Part shown: positions 50,209 through 59,460 of the stretch, in pieces
How positions within the stretch are numbered: position 1 is the stretch's first letter
How the letters are laid out: each line of letters opens with the position of its first letter
NCBI RefSeq assembly: GCF_024218775.1
Contig: NZ_CP100404.1
Span: 1,736,001 to 1,800,000, forward strand
From: Haloarcula marina
GTDB lineage: Archaea; Halobacteriota; Halobacteria; Halobacteriales; Haloarculaceae
Direction of reading: 5' to 3'
DNA: 64,000 bases
Position numbers and translations under genes: made by a program
Notes under the pieces: generated by a model
Seen by the model: only the letters and a program-made list of their open reading frames with translations
The model's database searches: none
What the model was told of the DNA's origin: nothing

Positions 50209-51033
50209 TCAGACGGCGGACCCGACGTACAGGACGACCACGAGGAGTATCCAGACGGCGTCGACGAAGTGCCAGTACAGCGAGGTGGTCCGAATCGCCG
50301 TGTCGCGCTCGGGCGAGTAGTGTCCCCGAAGCGCCCGGCCGAACGCGATAGCGATGAGGACGACCCCCAGTGAGACGTGGAGGCCGTGCAGACCCGTCAG
50401 GCCGAAGAAGGCGCTCCCGAGGACGCCGCTCGAAAGCGTAAATCCGGACTCGACGAGGAGTTCGTAGTACTCGTAGGCCTGTCCGCCGAGGAAGACGACA
50501 CCGAGCAGTAGCGTCGCGCCGAGGAGTCCCAGGAACTTCCGCCGGTCGCCATCTTCGAGCGCTTCGTGGCCGTAGTGGATGGTGACGCTACTGGCGAGCA
50601 ACAGCGCCGTGTTGACGACGACGAGCGACCCGAGGAGGCCGGGAAGCGGGTCCGGCGGCCACGCGCCAGCCCTGATGAACGCGTAGTAGACGAATCCGGC
50701 GGAGAACGTCGCCACGTCGGACACGAGGAACAGAACCATCGCGTTCGTGTACAGGTCCCGGGTTCCAGTTCCGGCCGCCTGCCGATAGCCCGCGATGAAC
50801 GCCTCGTTCGCCCAGCCAGCGAGGCCGACGACGAGGCCGATAGCCCCGGCGGCGACGAGTGACGTCGGCAAGAGCGTCGGGACGAGGTCCCGACCGATGA
50901 AGAAGAGGCCCGCGCCGAGATACAGTCCGGCGGCCCCGACGGCCGCGACGAGGGGCCACCGACTCCGGTGGTCGTGTTCGTCGTGTTCCCCCTCGCTCGC
51001 GTGTGCGGAGGCGACTTCCGTCGATTCGGCCAT
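50209..51033 (-). CDS. coxC: Heme-copper oxidase subunit III
   Basis: 274 residues, seven membrane helices as in CoxC: RWPLVAAVGAAGLYLGAGLF, VLFLVSDVATFSAGFVYYAF (the acidic Asp corresponds to the DCCD-reactive Glu region in other CoxC), GLHGLHVSLGVVLIAIAFG (the conserved GLH-x-H motif) and YWHFVDAVWILLVVVLYVGS. It stabilises subunit I. It is convergent with the coxA operon, 14 nt apart, rather than in line with it. Confidence 0.94.
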   Translation of the reverse strand: MAESTEVASAHASEGEHDEHDHRSRWPLVAAVGAAGLYLGAGLFFIGRDLVPTLLPTSLVAAGAIGLVVGLAGWANEAFIAGYRQAAGTGTRDLYTNAMVLFLVSDVATFSAGFVYYAFIRAGAWPPDPLPGLLGSLVVVNTALLLASSVTIHYGHEALEDGDRRKFLGLLGATLLLGVVFLGGQAYEYYELLVESGFTLSSGVLGSAFFGLTGLHGLHVSLGVVLIAIAFGRALRGHYSPERDTAIRTTSLYWHFVDAVWILLVVVLYVGSAV

Positions 51034-51105
51034 GCGACACGATGCGCTCGCCGTCGTTAAATAACTGGCCCGCGGGGGGACCGCTCGGAAAAACCGCGGC
51101 CGACC

Positions 51106-53373
51106 TTACTGGAAGGTCCGGCTGACTTTGTCCTCTTCGAAGTCCGGTTCGGCGGTGTCGAACCGCTTCTCGATTTCCGCGTAGCGTTCGCGGGTGTCTT
51201 CGGTGACGCTCGGGCCGACTTCCCCGAGTGCGTGCTCGAAGTGGTCCATCGTCACGCGGACGTTGCCGACCGACTCGTCGATGTCCTCGGGGTCCACGCT
51301 GTTGATGAACTCGCGGGTCGCGGCCATCGACGCCTCGCGGCAGACGGCCTCGATGTCTGCGCCGACGTAGCCCTCAGTCCGGCGGGCGAGGCTGTCGAGG
51401 TCCACGCCGTCCGCGAGCGGTTTCTCGCGCGTGTGGACGCCGAAGATTGCGCGGCGCGCCTCTTCGTCGGGGACAGGCACGTGGACGTGCCGGTCGAGGC
51501 GACCCGGGCGGAGCAGCGCGCTGTCGATGAGGTCCGGCCGGTTGGTCGTGGCGACGACGACAACGTCCTCCATCTCCTCGATGCCGTCGAGTTCCGTCAG
51601 TAGTTGCGAGACGACGCGCTCACCGACGCCGGAGTCGGTCTGCCCGCCGCCGCGTTCGGTGGCGATGGAGTCGATTTCGTCGAAGAACACCACGGTCGGG
51701 GCGTTCTCGCGGGCCTTGCTGAACACTTCGCGGACGCCCTTCTCGGACTCACCGACGAACTTGTTCAGCAGTTCCGGCCCCTTCACCGAGATGAAGTTCG
51801 AGTCGGCCTCGTTGGCGACGGCCTTCGCCAGCAGGGTCTTCCCCGTGCCGGGCGGGCCGTACAGCAGGACCCCCTTGGCCGCTTCGAGGTCCATCGACTG
51901 GAACACCTCGCCGTATTCCAGCGGCCACTGGATGGTCTCGCGGAGGCGCTCTTTCGTGTCTTCGAGGCCGCCAACGGACTCCCACGTCACGTCGGGAACT
52001 TCGACGAACACCTCCCGGAGCGCGGAGGGTTCGATACCCTTCATGGCGTCCTTCATGTCGTCGTCGGTAATCTCCAGACGTTCGAGGACTTCGGCGTCAA
52101 TCTCCTCGGATTCGAGGTCGAGTTCCGGGCGGATGCGCCGGAGCGCGTTCATCGCACTCTCCTTGGTCAGGGAGGCGAGGTCGGCCCCGACGAAGCCGTG
52201 GGTGTTCTCGGCGTAGCTGTCGAGGTTGATTTTCTCGGAGAGGGGCATCCCGCGGGTGTGGACCTGCAGGATTTCCTTTCGCCCCTCCTTGTCCGGGACG
52301 CCGATTTCGATTTCGCGGTCGAAGCGGCCACCCCGGCGGAGGGCGGGGTCGATAGCGTCGACGCGGTTGGTCGCCCCGATGACGATGACCTGTCCGCGCT
52401 CTTCGAGACCGTCCATCAGCGAGAGCAGTTGGGCGACGACGCGGCGCTCCACGTCGCCTTGGGTCTCGCCGCGCTTGGGGGCGATGGAGTCGATTTCGTC
52501 GATGAAGACGATTGCGGGGGCGTTCTCGGAGGCCTCGTCGAACACCTCGCGGAGTTGCTCCTCGCTCTCGCCGTAGTACTTCGACATGATCTCCGGCCCT
52601 GAGATGGTGGTGAAGTGCGCGTCGATTTCGTTAGCGACGGCCTTCGCCATCAGGGTCTTCCCGGTGCCCGGCGGGCCGTGCAGGAGGACGCCCTTCGGCG
52701 GTTCGATGCCGAGTTGCTGGAACAGTTCCGGGTGGCGCATCGGCAACTCGATCATCTCGCGGACCTGTTCGAGTTCGTTGTCGAGGCCGCCGATGTCCTC
52801 GTAGGTCACGTCGGGAGAGCCACGGTCGGCCGAGCCACTCTCGCCGCGAATCTGTTCGGCGGGCTTTTCGCTGACCTGAATCTCCGTCGAGTCGGTGACG
52901 ACGACGGTCCCGCCGGGGTTCGTGTCCGCGATTTTCAGCGGAATCTTCTGTCCCGACATCGAGGAGAGCGGGCCGAGACCGAAGCTAACGGGGACGGTCT
53001 GTCCCTTCGTGACGGCCTGTCCGCTCAGGTTGTTCCGAATCATCGGGCCGACGTTCCCGCGAACGCGCAGGTTCTGGGGAAGCGCGACGGTGACGGCGGT
53101 AGCCGGTTTCACTTCGGCCTTCTCGACGGTGACGCTGTCGTCGATACCGACACCGGCCTCTTGCCGCAACTGCCCGTCGATGCGGACGATGCCGCGGTCT
53201 TGGTCCTCCGGGTAGCCCGGCCAGACGCGCGCGACGGCCCGGTTGCCCTGCTTGCCCTCGATGACGATGTAGTCGCCGTTTTCGAGGTCCATCTGGTCCA
53301 TCGCGGCGCGGTCGATTGCCGCCAATCCGCGCCCAGCGTCCTTCTGTTTGAGTGGTTTGACGTTGAGTTTCAT
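51106..53373 (-). CDS. cdc48: Cdc48/VCP-like AAA ATPase
   Basis: 755 residues. The N-terminal double-psi and four-strand domains (about 1-190) include [19 protein letters not shown] and [20 protein letters not shown]. Two AAA modules follow, each with Walker A GPPGTGKT, a Walker [10 protein letters not shown] or FDEIDSIAT and a second region of homology ending in GRFDR or GRLDR. Archaeal Cdc48 unfolds proteins for the proteasome. Its ATG overlaps the stop of the upstream small-protein gene by one base (TGATG), making a tight two-gene operon. Confidence 0.97.
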   Translation of the reverse strand: MKLNVKPLKQKDAGRGLAAIDRAAMDQMDLENGDYIVIEGKQGNRAVARVWPGYPEDQDRGIVRIDGQLRQEAGVGIDDSVTVEKAEVKPATAVTVALPQNLRVRGNVGPMIRNNLSGQAVTKGQTVPVSFGLGPLSSMSGQKIPLKIADTNPGGTVVVTDSTEIQVSEKPAEQIRGESGSADRGSPDVTYEDIGGLDNELEQVREMIELPMRHPELFQQLGIEPPKGVLLHGPPGTGKTLMAKAVANEIDAHFTTISGPEIMSKYYGESEEQLREVFDEASENAPAIVFIDEIDSIAPKRGETQGDVERRVVAQLLSLMDGLEERGQVIVIGATNRVDAIDPALRRGGRFDREIEIGVPDKEGRKEILQVHTRGMPLSEKINLDSYAENTHGFVGADLASLTKESAMNALRRIRPELDLESEEIDAEVLERLEITDDDMKDAMKGIEPSALREVFVEVPDVTWESVGGLEDTKERLRETIQWPLEYGEVFQSMDLEAAKGVLLYGPPGTGKTLLAKAVANEADSNFISVKGPELLNKFVGESEKGVREVFSKARENAPTVVFFDEIDSIATERGGGQTDSGVGERVVSQLLTELDGIEEMEDVVVVATTNRPDLIDSALLRPGRLDRHVHVPVPDEEARRAIFGVHTREKPLADGVDLDSLARRTEGYVGADIEAVCREASMAATREFINSVDPEDIDESVGNVRVTMDHFEHALGEVGPSVTEDTRERYAEIEKRFDTAEPDFEEDKVSRTFQ

Positions 53374-53621
53374 CAGTTATCTCCCTCCGCTGCTGACAGT
53401 TCGATAGTGAGAATCCCGTTGTTGATAAACGCTCGTGCGCCAGCGGATTCAGGCACCTCCTGCTCGAACTGCTCGTCGCCCGCGACGACGATGACGGTGC
53501 CGTCGACGACGTCCACGGAGGCGTCGCCGACGAACCCCACGTCCGCCGCGAGTACGGTGCTGTCTTCGTACTCGTACCGGCGGAGTGACGCCTCGTCGAA
53601 CAACTGTTGGTTTGAGTTCAT
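53373..53621 (-). CDS. Small Hsp20-like partner gene of cdc48 (DUF7127-type)
   Basis: 82 residues from the ATG at 53621 ([20 protein letters not shown]). The rest is a compact beta sandwich: [40 protein letters not shown] and [14 protein letters not shown], with the I-x-I/L-type end of small heat-shock proteins. It resembles the haloarchaeal DUF7127 group found before cdc48. TATA TTTTTATACTT (53644-53654, minus strand) lies about 27 nt upstream. Coupling to cdc48 by TGATG suggests an adaptor or cofactor of the ATPase; this is inferred. Confidence 0.8.
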   Translation of the reverse strand: MNSNQQLFDEASLRRYEYEDSTVLAADVGFVGDASVDVVDGTVIVVAGDEQFEQEVPESAGARAFINNGILTIELSAAEGDN

Positions 53622-53643
53622 GCTAACCAAGAGTAAGTGCGAC

Positions 53644-53654
53644 AAGTATAAAAA
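53644..53654 (-). promoter_or_regulatory. TATA box of the cdc48 operon
   Basis: TTTTTATACTT on the minus strand, about 27 nt before the ATG at 53621: strong promoter-like spacing for a leaderless transcript. Confidence 0.6.
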
Positions 53655-53770
53655 CCTATCGCTAAAATTCGCTATACAGTGGCGGGTACCGACGTAATTG
53701 CTTGAAAGCGGTTCACACCTCTGCGTTCGCGCCACACCCTTTTATTCACTACGCTCACGAACGGCGTGGC

Positions 53771-54547
53771 ATGGAGACAGTCGGTCACGACGGTCGGACG
53801 ACCGCGTACAGAGCCGTCGACGACGGCGACGGCCCGGCCACGCTGTACGTTCACGGGAGCGGCGGGACGGGGCGCGTGTGGGGCAATCAGTACGCGCCGG
53901 GTGGTCCGACCCATCCCGCCGCCGCCGTGGACCTGAGCGGGCACGGCGAATCCGACGACATCGAGACGGGAGCGGGCACCGAGACGCTCTCGGCCTACGC
54001 CGCGGACGTGGTCGCCGTCGCCCGAGCGACGGACGCCGATGTGCTCGTCGGCAACTCGCTGGGCGGGGCCGTGGCCCTGTGGACCGCGCTGGAGACGGCG
54101 TGGGTGCCGTCGGCCCTCGTCCTGACGGGCACCGGCCCCACGCTCCCGGTGTTCGAGGGACTACGCGAGTGGCTGGCGACCGACTTCGAGCGAGCCGTCG
54201 ACTTCCTTCACGGCGAGGACCGCCTGTTCCACGACGCGGACCCCGGTGTCGAGGAACGGTCCCGCGAGCAGATGCGGGCGACCGGGCAACGGGTCACCCG
54301 CCGGGACTTCCTCACCTGCCACACCTACGACGTGGCCGACCGGCTCGGCGAGATTTCGGTCCCGACGCTGGCGCTCTGTGGCGAGTACGACACGCTGACC
54401 CCCCTGTCCTACCACGAGCGACTGGCAGCGGAGATTCCGAACGCCGAGTTCGAGCGCATTTCCGAGGCCGCCCACCTCGCCATGCTGGAACGGCCGGGCG
54501 CGTTCAACGAGGCGGTCCGGTCGTTCCTCGACACCGCGGACCTGTGA
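53771..54547 (+). CDS. Alpha/beta hydrolase
   Basis: 258 residues from the ATG at 53771. The TATA-like TTTTATTC at 53740 is 27 nt upstream, which excludes the earlier in-frame start at 53702. The catalytic triad is visible: nucleophile Ser in VLVGNSLGGAVALW, Asp in ALCGEYDTLTPLSY, and His in ISEAAHLAMLERPG. The oxyanion loop is YVHGSGGTGRVWGNQY. It is probably an esterase or epoxide-hydrolase-like enzyme with an unknown substrate. Confidence 0.92.
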   Translation: METVGHDGRTTAYRAVDDGDGPATLYVHGSGGTGRVWGNQYAPGGPTHPAAAVDLSGHGESDDIETGAGTETLSAYAADVVAVARATDADVLVGNSLGGAVALWTALETAWVPSALVLTGTGPTLPVFEGLREWLATDFERAVDFLHGEDRLFHDADPGVEERSREQMRATGQRVTRRDFLTCHTYDVADRLGEISVPTLALCGEYDTLTPLSYHERLAAEIPNAEFERISEAAHLAMLERPGAFNEAVRSFLDTADL

Positions 54548-54551
54548 CCGT

Positions 54552-55238
54552 TCAGTCGAGCCAATAGTACCGCGGCCCGAGCGCGAAAAAGAGGAGTCCC
54601 ACGGCGAGCATCAGTCGCGGGGCGGCCCTGTCGAGCGCCGTCGGCGCGACGACGGAGGCGAACACGAGGACGCCCATCGGAACGACAGTTTTGGGACCGG
54701 GCTTTGGGTAGTCGAAGGGCGACACCTGCGCCGCCGCCAGAAGCGCCGTTCCGGCGGCGACGATTACTGGGTCGGTGATGCCCGCGAGATAGCCGGTCGC
54801 CAAGATAATCGCCCCGAGCGAGTTCGGCATCCCGGGGCGCTCGTCTGGAGCGTCGAAGTACGTCGAGTAAAACGCCGTCCGGACGATGGAGAAGACGACG
54901 TACAGCGAGGCGACGAGGGCGACGCCGACGTAGACGAGCGGCGGGCTACCCGTGATGTCGCCGAACGCCCCGGTCAACAGGACGTAGACGAAGAGGCTCG
55001 GTGTCGCGCCGAAGGAGATGACGTCCGTAATCGAGTCCAACAGCGGCCCCACCTCGGAGCTGTCGCCGCTACGGGCGACGATGCCGTCTAAGGCGTCGAC
55101 GATGACCGACAGAAGCAGTAGCCGCGCGGCCAGTCCCAGGTCGGCGAAGGCGACGGCCCCGGCGACGAACCCGACGACGGCGTTGACGAGGGTGACCGAG
55201 TCGGCGACACTGAGTCGGCGGTGGACCGCGAATCCCAT
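54552..55238 (-). CDS. pssA: Archaetidylserine synthase-type CDP-alcohol phosphatidyltransferase
   Basis: 228 residues, multi-pass. The CDP-alcohol phosphotransferase motif D-x2-D-G-x2-A-R-x8-G-x3-D-x3-D is intact in DALDGIVARSGDSSEVGPLLDSITD. PssA in haloarchaea makes archaetidylserine, converted to archaetidylethanolamine used to anchor PGF-CTERM proteins through the ArtA sorting system. The start MGFAVHRRLSVADSVT is the normal N-terminus. The decarboxylase PssD is not in this window. Confidence 0.9.
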   Translation of the reverse strand: MGFAVHRRLSVADSVTLVNAVVGFVAGAVAFADLGLAARLLLLSVIVDALDGIVARSGDSSEVGPLLDSITDVISFGATPSLFVYVLLTGAFGDITGSPPLVYVGVALVASLYVVFSIVRTAFYSTYFDAPDERPGMPNSLGAIILATGYLAGITDPVIVAAGTALLAAAQVSPFDYPKPGPKTVVPMGVLVFASVVAPTALDRAAPRLMLAVGLLFFALGPRYYWLD

Positions 55239-55283
55239 GCGTATCCGGTTGGCGACCGCCTACATGAAAGAGTCGAAAGCGGG

Positions 55284-55967
55284 TCACTCCTCGGGCAGGT
55301 CGTACCCCATCACGAGTCGGGCGGCCGTCGCCAACGTTCCGAAGACGAGGAGGAACAGTTGCCACCCGCCCCGGGCTACCGGGAAGATACGGTCGACGTT
55401 CTCCGGTTCGGCCTGCCCCGGCGTCGGGTCGACGCCGGTGTCCATCTGGACGGTACTCGTGTTGCCGAGCGAGCGAAGCGACGGACTGGCACCGCCGCCA
55501 CTGCCACCGCTCGCGGCCGCCTCCGTCTCCCACTCGACGAACGTCTGGACGATGCCGCGCTGGGTCGACAGTTCGAGTTTGCCCCGGATGACGTAGAACT
55601 CGTCGTGGATAGGCCACAGGAGGTTCGCACCGCCAGCGACGGCGTCGAACAGGACGTGGCCGACGGCGTAGACGAGGACGCAGAACCACGCGACGCGCAC
55701 ACCGTACGCCCCCCATCGACTGCGGATGTACGACTCATCCCGGACGTAGAGGTCCACCGCGAGGCCCCCCGCGACAATCGCCGGGATGACAAGGTTCGTC
55801 GTCGCGGTCCGGTGGCCGTACTGGGAGAACAGCGCGATGAACGCGTCGAGGTCGGGAATGGTGACGACCACGAGGGAGAGCAACAGCGAGCGCCGGTCGA
55901 ACGCCGCGCCCAGTAGCGTCGCCGCCAGCAACCCGACGAACGCGTAGTGGACGACCAGCGATGGCAT
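55284..55967 (-). CDS. YdjM-type membrane-bound metal-dependent hydrolase family
   Basis: 227 residues with about six membrane helices. The family pattern is MPSLVVHYAFVGLLAATLLG (His7) then VVTIPDLDAFIALFSQYGHR and GHVLFDAVAGGANLLWPIHD, with Asp and His residues that bind the metal. A Gly/Ser-rich linker (about 155-190) precedes the last helix. YdjM-like proteins are inner-membrane hydrolases with unknown substrates. The gene is upstream of pssA on the same strand, 45 nt apart, so the two may be cotranscribed. Confidence 0.85.
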   Translation of the reverse strand: MPSLVVHYAFVGLLAATLLGAAFDRRSLLLSLVVVTIPDLDAFIALFSQYGHRTATTNLVIPAIVAGGLAVDLYVRDESYIRSRWGAYGVRVAWFCVLVYAVGHVLFDAVAGGANLLWPIHDEFYVIRGKLELSTQRGIVQTFVEWETEAAASGGSGGGASPSLRSLGNTSTVQMDTGVDPTPGQAEPENVDRIFPVARGGWQLFLLVFGTLATAARLVMGYDLPEE

Positions 55968-56132
55968 ACGTTCACTGTTGGCAGGACGAAAATGAGTGTT
56001 GCGGTGAGACGTACCAGAGTCTATTTACCGGCCGTTCGCTAGTGCTGCCACAGGGTGAACGAAAATGGGTGCAGTGGTGGTTGGACAGAGGTATTCGAAC
56101 GCGTCGACCGGTGACCGTGGGGCGGGCGTACA

Positions 56133-56672
56133 GTGACTCGCGAGGACGGCCAGCGTGCCGCACCGTCGATAGCACTGGAAGCGGGCCAGCAGGCGCTTCT
56201 CTCCGTGGGTTCGCTGAAGTCACCGTTGAGCGAACTTCCGCAGAGCGGCGCGGACTCACTGCTGGTCGTCTCTTCGACGGCCCCGGCGGACCTCGAAGAC
56301 GAACTCGCGACACTCGACCGGGACCCGCGTTCGGTGGGCCACATCCCCATCTCCGGGTCGGACATTTCCTACGACGGCCCGATGTGGACCTGTGACCCCC
56401 TCGTCCCCGACGACTTGACGGGGTTGAGCATGCGTCTCTCGACGGCGATGCAGGGCCTAGAGGCCGACCGTGGCTGGGTCATGTTCGACAATCTCAACGT
56501 GTTCTTGATGTACGCGCGAGAGGAGCGCGTACTTCGGTTTCTGGACCACACCATGGGCCTCGCACGCGAGCGAAACCTCCGCGGCGTCTACGCAGTCGTC
56601 GCCGACGCACTCGACGAGCAAACCTACGACGTGTTGCGTCGGACGGTCGACGTAGAACTCGACCGACGGTAG
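56133..56672 (+). CDS. DUF7504-type RecA-like regulatory protein
   Basis: 179 residues from a GTG at 56133. The fold resembles haloarchaeal RecA/KaiC-like proteins that lack a P-loop: AGQQALLSVGSLKSPLSELP, ADSLLVVSSTAPADLEDELA, GWVMFDNLNVFLMYAREERV and LRGVYAVVADALDEQTYDVL. Walker A is absent, so ATP hydrolysis is unlikely. Family members are often regulatory partners of histidine kinases; that role is inferred. It is convergent with the MFS gene, 5 nt apart. Confidence 0.68.
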   Translation: MTREDGQRAAPSIALEAGQQALLSVGSLKSPLSELPQSGADSLLVVSSTAPADLEDELATLDRDPRSVGHIPISGSDISYDGPMWTCDPLVPDDLTGLSMRLSTAMQGLEADRGWVMFDNLNVFLMYAREERVLRFLDHTMGLARERNLRGVYAVVADALDEQTYDVLRRTVDVELDRR

Positions 56673-56677
56673 CCGGG

Positions 56678-58018
56678 TCAGTCGCTCGGCGTCGCGCCGT
56701 CGGCGTGGCTGTCGACCGCGGCCTCGCTCTGAAGGAGCACGATGGTGGCCGGGACCAGCGCGAGACCGCCAGCCACGAACGGTGCCCAGTACGCGACACC
56801 GGTGTACAGGCCACCGGCGATTCCCGGGCCGAGTGTCCGGGAGAGACCGTTCGTGCTCTGGACGACGCCGAACATCCCGCCCTGTGCGCCCTCGTCAGTA
56901 TAGCCCGAGATGAGCGTCTCCAAGAGGATGCTCGACAGGCCGTAACTGGCTGCTATCGGAGTGAGGACGCCCCCAAGTGCCACGAGGTCGGCCGACAACG
57001 TCGTCCCGACGAGAGGAACCGCCAGCGACGGCGTGACGGTCGCGATAGTCCGACTGAACGGGAGTGCGACGAACGAACAGGCCAACACGGCGAGACAGAG
57101 CGCCGCCAACCGACGGACGCCGACGCGGTCGCTGAGCGGGCCGACGAGGGTCGCTTGTACGACCGTCGCGACGAGCGCCAGGTACGTGAACAAGTAGCCG
57201 TTCGTGGCCGTTCCGTACCCGTAGATGTCGCCGGTAAAGAGCACGAACTGCGACTCCAGCGAGGCGAACGCGAACCAGACGAGCAGATAGGCGACCAGCA
57301 GGCCGCCCAGCACCGGCGTCCCGAGGGCCTGACGGATAGCCGCCAGGCGGCCCGTCTCGGGCGTCGTCTCCGCCCCACTCTCGTTCTGGCCCGTGTTCGT
57401 CTCTGGAAGGATGACGATGCCCACAAGGAGGTTCACGAGACTGAGTACCGCGGCGACGAATCCCGGGAGCGAGAACTCGTTAATCGGCACGAACGCGGGA
57501 ATCACGCTGAGGCCGCCGACGGCATCGACCACCGCTGGCGAGGAGGTGACTGCGCCGATGCTGGGGCCGAAGAGGAAGCCCACGCCGAAGGCAGCGCCGA
57601 TGAGACCGAGTCCTTTCGCCCGTTTCTCCGGTGGCATGATGTCGGCGATGTAGGCCTGCGCCGCGGCGATGTTGCCACCCATCACACCCGCGAGAATCCG
57701 CGAGGCGAACAGGAGTAGCAAGCCGCCGAAGACGGAAGACAGACCGAACAACGTCCACGCGACGACGCTCCCGGCCACTGAGACCAACAGGACGGGCCGC
57801 CGCCCGTACTGGTCGCTCAGACGACCCAGCAACGGCGCGAACACGAACTGTGCGCCCGCGTAGGACGTGAACAGGAGGCCAGCCACGAACTCCGACGCTC
57901 CGAAGTGCTGTGCGTACAGCGGCAGTATCGGCACGACGATACCCCATCCGAGTAAGTCCACGACGACGATACCGAACACCACCGCGAGCTTCTGTCGTCT
58001 GTCTGAAATCCCCCACAT
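56678..58018 (-). CDS. MFS drug/metabolite transporter (TetA-like)
   Basis: 446 residues, about twelve membrane helices. Motif A between helices 2 and 3 reads GRLSDQYGRRPVLLVSVAGS, and its second-half copy is VGPLSDRVGVRRLAALCLAV. PLYAQHFGASEFVAGLLFTS and MGGNIAAAQAYIADIMPPEK also match the TetA-type DHA1 subfamily. It would export drugs or small metabolites using the proton or sodium gradient. The central loop (about 190-215) is acidic. Confidence 0.92.
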   Translation of the reverse strand: MWGISDRRQKLAVVFGIVVVDLLGWGIVVPILPLYAQHFGASEFVAGLLFTSYAGAQFVFAPLLGRLSDQYGRRPVLLVSVAGSVVAWTLFGLSSVFGGLLLLFASRILAGVMGGNIAAAQAYIADIMPPEKRAKGLGLIGAAFGVGFLFGPSIGAVTSSPAVVDAVGGLSVIPAFVPINEFSLPGFVAAVLSLVNLLVGIVILPETNTGQNESGAETTPETGRLAAIRQALGTPVLGGLLVAYLLVWFAFASLESQFVLFTGDIYGYGTATNGYLFTYLALVATVVQATLVGPLSDRVGVRRLAALCLAVLACSFVALPFSRTIATVTPSLAVPLVGTTLSADLVALGGVLTPIAASYGLSSILLETLISGYTDEGAQGGMFGVVQSTNGLSRTLGPGIAGGLYTGVAYWAPFVAGGLALVPATIVLLQSEAAVDSHADGATPSD

Positions 58019-58100
58019 ATCTGTGGTGGTGAGATAGCGGAATAAAATCTCTTTCGGAACCCCGCCCTCGGCGTGTTATCGGTTCGACTGCCGACGCGAA

Positions 58101-58502
58101 TCAGTTCGCGGCCTGCTCGACGAGCGTTCGAAGGGTGCCCTCGTCTTGGACGCCGACGCGCCGTTCTGCCACCTCGCCGTCGACGTACAGCAACAGCGTC
58201 GGAACTCCCTGCACGTTGTGCCGCTGGGCCAGCGACTGGAGGGCGTCCACGTCCACCTTGGCGACGACGGCGTCGGTATCGGCGGCGAGCGTCTCCATCG
58301 TGGGTTCCAGCATCTTACACGGGCCACACCAGTCGGCGTAGAAGTCCACGAGGACCACCTCCTCGTCGGCCACGATCTCCTCGAAATGGACCGGACTCTC
58401 GACGTGAACGGGGGTCGTTGGCTTCCCCGATTCGTCGAGGAGTCGCTCTCGTTTGGCCGCTCGAATCGCCTCTCGCTCGTCTGATTCGTTCGTTTCGTTC
58501 AT
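58101..58502 (-). CDS. Thioredoxin
   Basis: 133 residues. After an acidic 38-residue lead (MNETNESDEREAIRAAKRER), the thioredoxin fold carries the active site FYADWCGPCKMLEPTMETLA and the cis-Pro loop GVPTLLLYVDGE. It reduces protein disulfides in the cytosol. The N-terminal extension is longer than in E. coli thioredoxin (109 residues). A thioredoxin reductase partner is not in the window; the FAD protein at 11476 lacks the redox cysteines. Confidence 0.94.
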   Translation of the reverse strand: MNETNESDEREAIRAAKRERLLDESGKPTTPVHVESPVHFEEIVADEEVVLVDFYADWCGPCKMLEPTMETLAADTDAVVAKVDVDALQSLAQRHNVQGVPTLLLYVDGEVAERRVGVQDEGTLRTLVEQAAN

Positions 58503-58547
58503 GGCCCCACGTACGCCACCGTTCCGCTTAACCGCTCTGTCGATGTG

Positions 58548-59000
58548 CTATGGGCGTACACGACCGGACTCGGCGCGAGCGAGTTCGGCGGCCCGCCGCC
58601 GCAGGCCGACGTTCATCTGTTCGAACCCGCGGCGTATCCGGCGTTCCATCGCGCCGACGACCGGACCTGCCAACGGGCCGTCGATGACTTCGTGTTGGAC
58701 GAAGCGGGTGCCCCCGTCGGCGAGTTCGTCCAAGCGGAAACTGTGTTCGGCGTCGTGGCCGAACAGCGAGGAGCGCCAGCGGAGTTCGCGCCTCGGGTCG
58801 ACGACCGTGATTTCCGGGGCGAAAGAGACGGTCGGCAGTCCGGGGACCGAGAGCCGCGCCGAGACGCGTTCGCCGACGGCGTACTCGCCGTCGACCGAGA
58901 GGAGCGTGTTCCACTGCGGGTACGCGGCCACGTCGGTCAGGACTGCCCAGACGACGGTTGGCGGCGCTGACACGTCGACGGTCGCTGTGACCTCCGGCAT
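58548..59000 (-). CDS. SRPBCC domain protein (second copy)
   Basis: 150 residues from the ATG at 59000 (MPEVTATVDVSAPPTVVWAV); longer starts in frame overlap the divergent PRC-barrel gene. The SRPBCC pattern includes LTDVAAYPQWNTLLSVDGEY, GTRFVQHEVIDGPLAGPVVG and a C-terminal helix RRIRRGFEQMNVGLRRRAAE. It binds an unknown hydrophobic ligand. The first SRPBCC gene at 13355 is not closely similar in sequence. Confidence 0.88.
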   Translation of the reverse strand: MPEVTATVDVSAPPTVVWAVLTDVAAYPQWNTLLSVDGEYAVGERVSARLSVPGLPTVSFAPEITVVDPRRELRWRSSLFGHDAEHSFRLDELADGGTRFVQHEVIDGPLAGPVVGAMERRIRRGFEQMNVGLRRRAAELARAESGRVRP

Positions 59001-59154
59001 CGCTCGACGGTACGGATTCTCTGCTGAAAAGCCTCCCGTGTGTTCCCGTAGCAGAATTTTCCGGTCGACCACCGAGGATACGAGGGACGGACCGCTGAAA
59101 CCAGCGTCTGACGCGCAATGAAGCTTTAAGACCCGTCCCACCAAGAACTGCTGT

Positions 59155-59460
59155 ATGGATAAAGAGAGTATTCCACAGGAGATTACCACGCTCGTCGGGC
59201 GAGAGGTGTACTCGAACAACGGCGTGTTCGTCGGCGAAGTCGAGGACATCCGACTGGACCTCGACAAGCAATCCGTCACTGGTCTCGCCCTCCACCAACT
59301 GAACAGCGAACTGTTCGGTGCGGACGTGCAGTCCTCCCGCGGCGTCATCCTCCCGTACCGCTGGGTGCAGGCAGTCGGCGACGTGGTCATCGTCAACGAC
59401 ATCGTCGAGCGACTGCGCCGCCCGGAGACCGACGAGGACGAAGAAGAAGTCCCGGCCTAG
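59155..59460 (+). CDS. PRC-barrel protein, resembling cell-division protein CdpB1
   Basis: 101 residues. The PRC-barrel fold (about 8-80) reads ITTLVGREVYSNNGVFVGEV, EDIRLDLDKQSVTGLAL and GVILPYRWVQAVGDVVIVND, then an acidic tail. It resembles the haloarchaeal PRC-barrel proteins that link FtsZ to the membrane machinery (CdpB1/CdpB2); the match is by fold and size. A TATA-like AGCTTTAAG lies about 27-30 nt upstream. It is convergent with the RCK-DHH gene, the two stops sharing a CTAG (59457-59460). Confidence 0.78.
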   Translation: MDKESIPQEITTLVGREVYSNNGVFVGEVEDIRLDLDKQSVTGLALHQLNSELFGADVQSSRGVILPYRWVQAVGDVVIVNDIVERLRRPETDEDEEEVPA

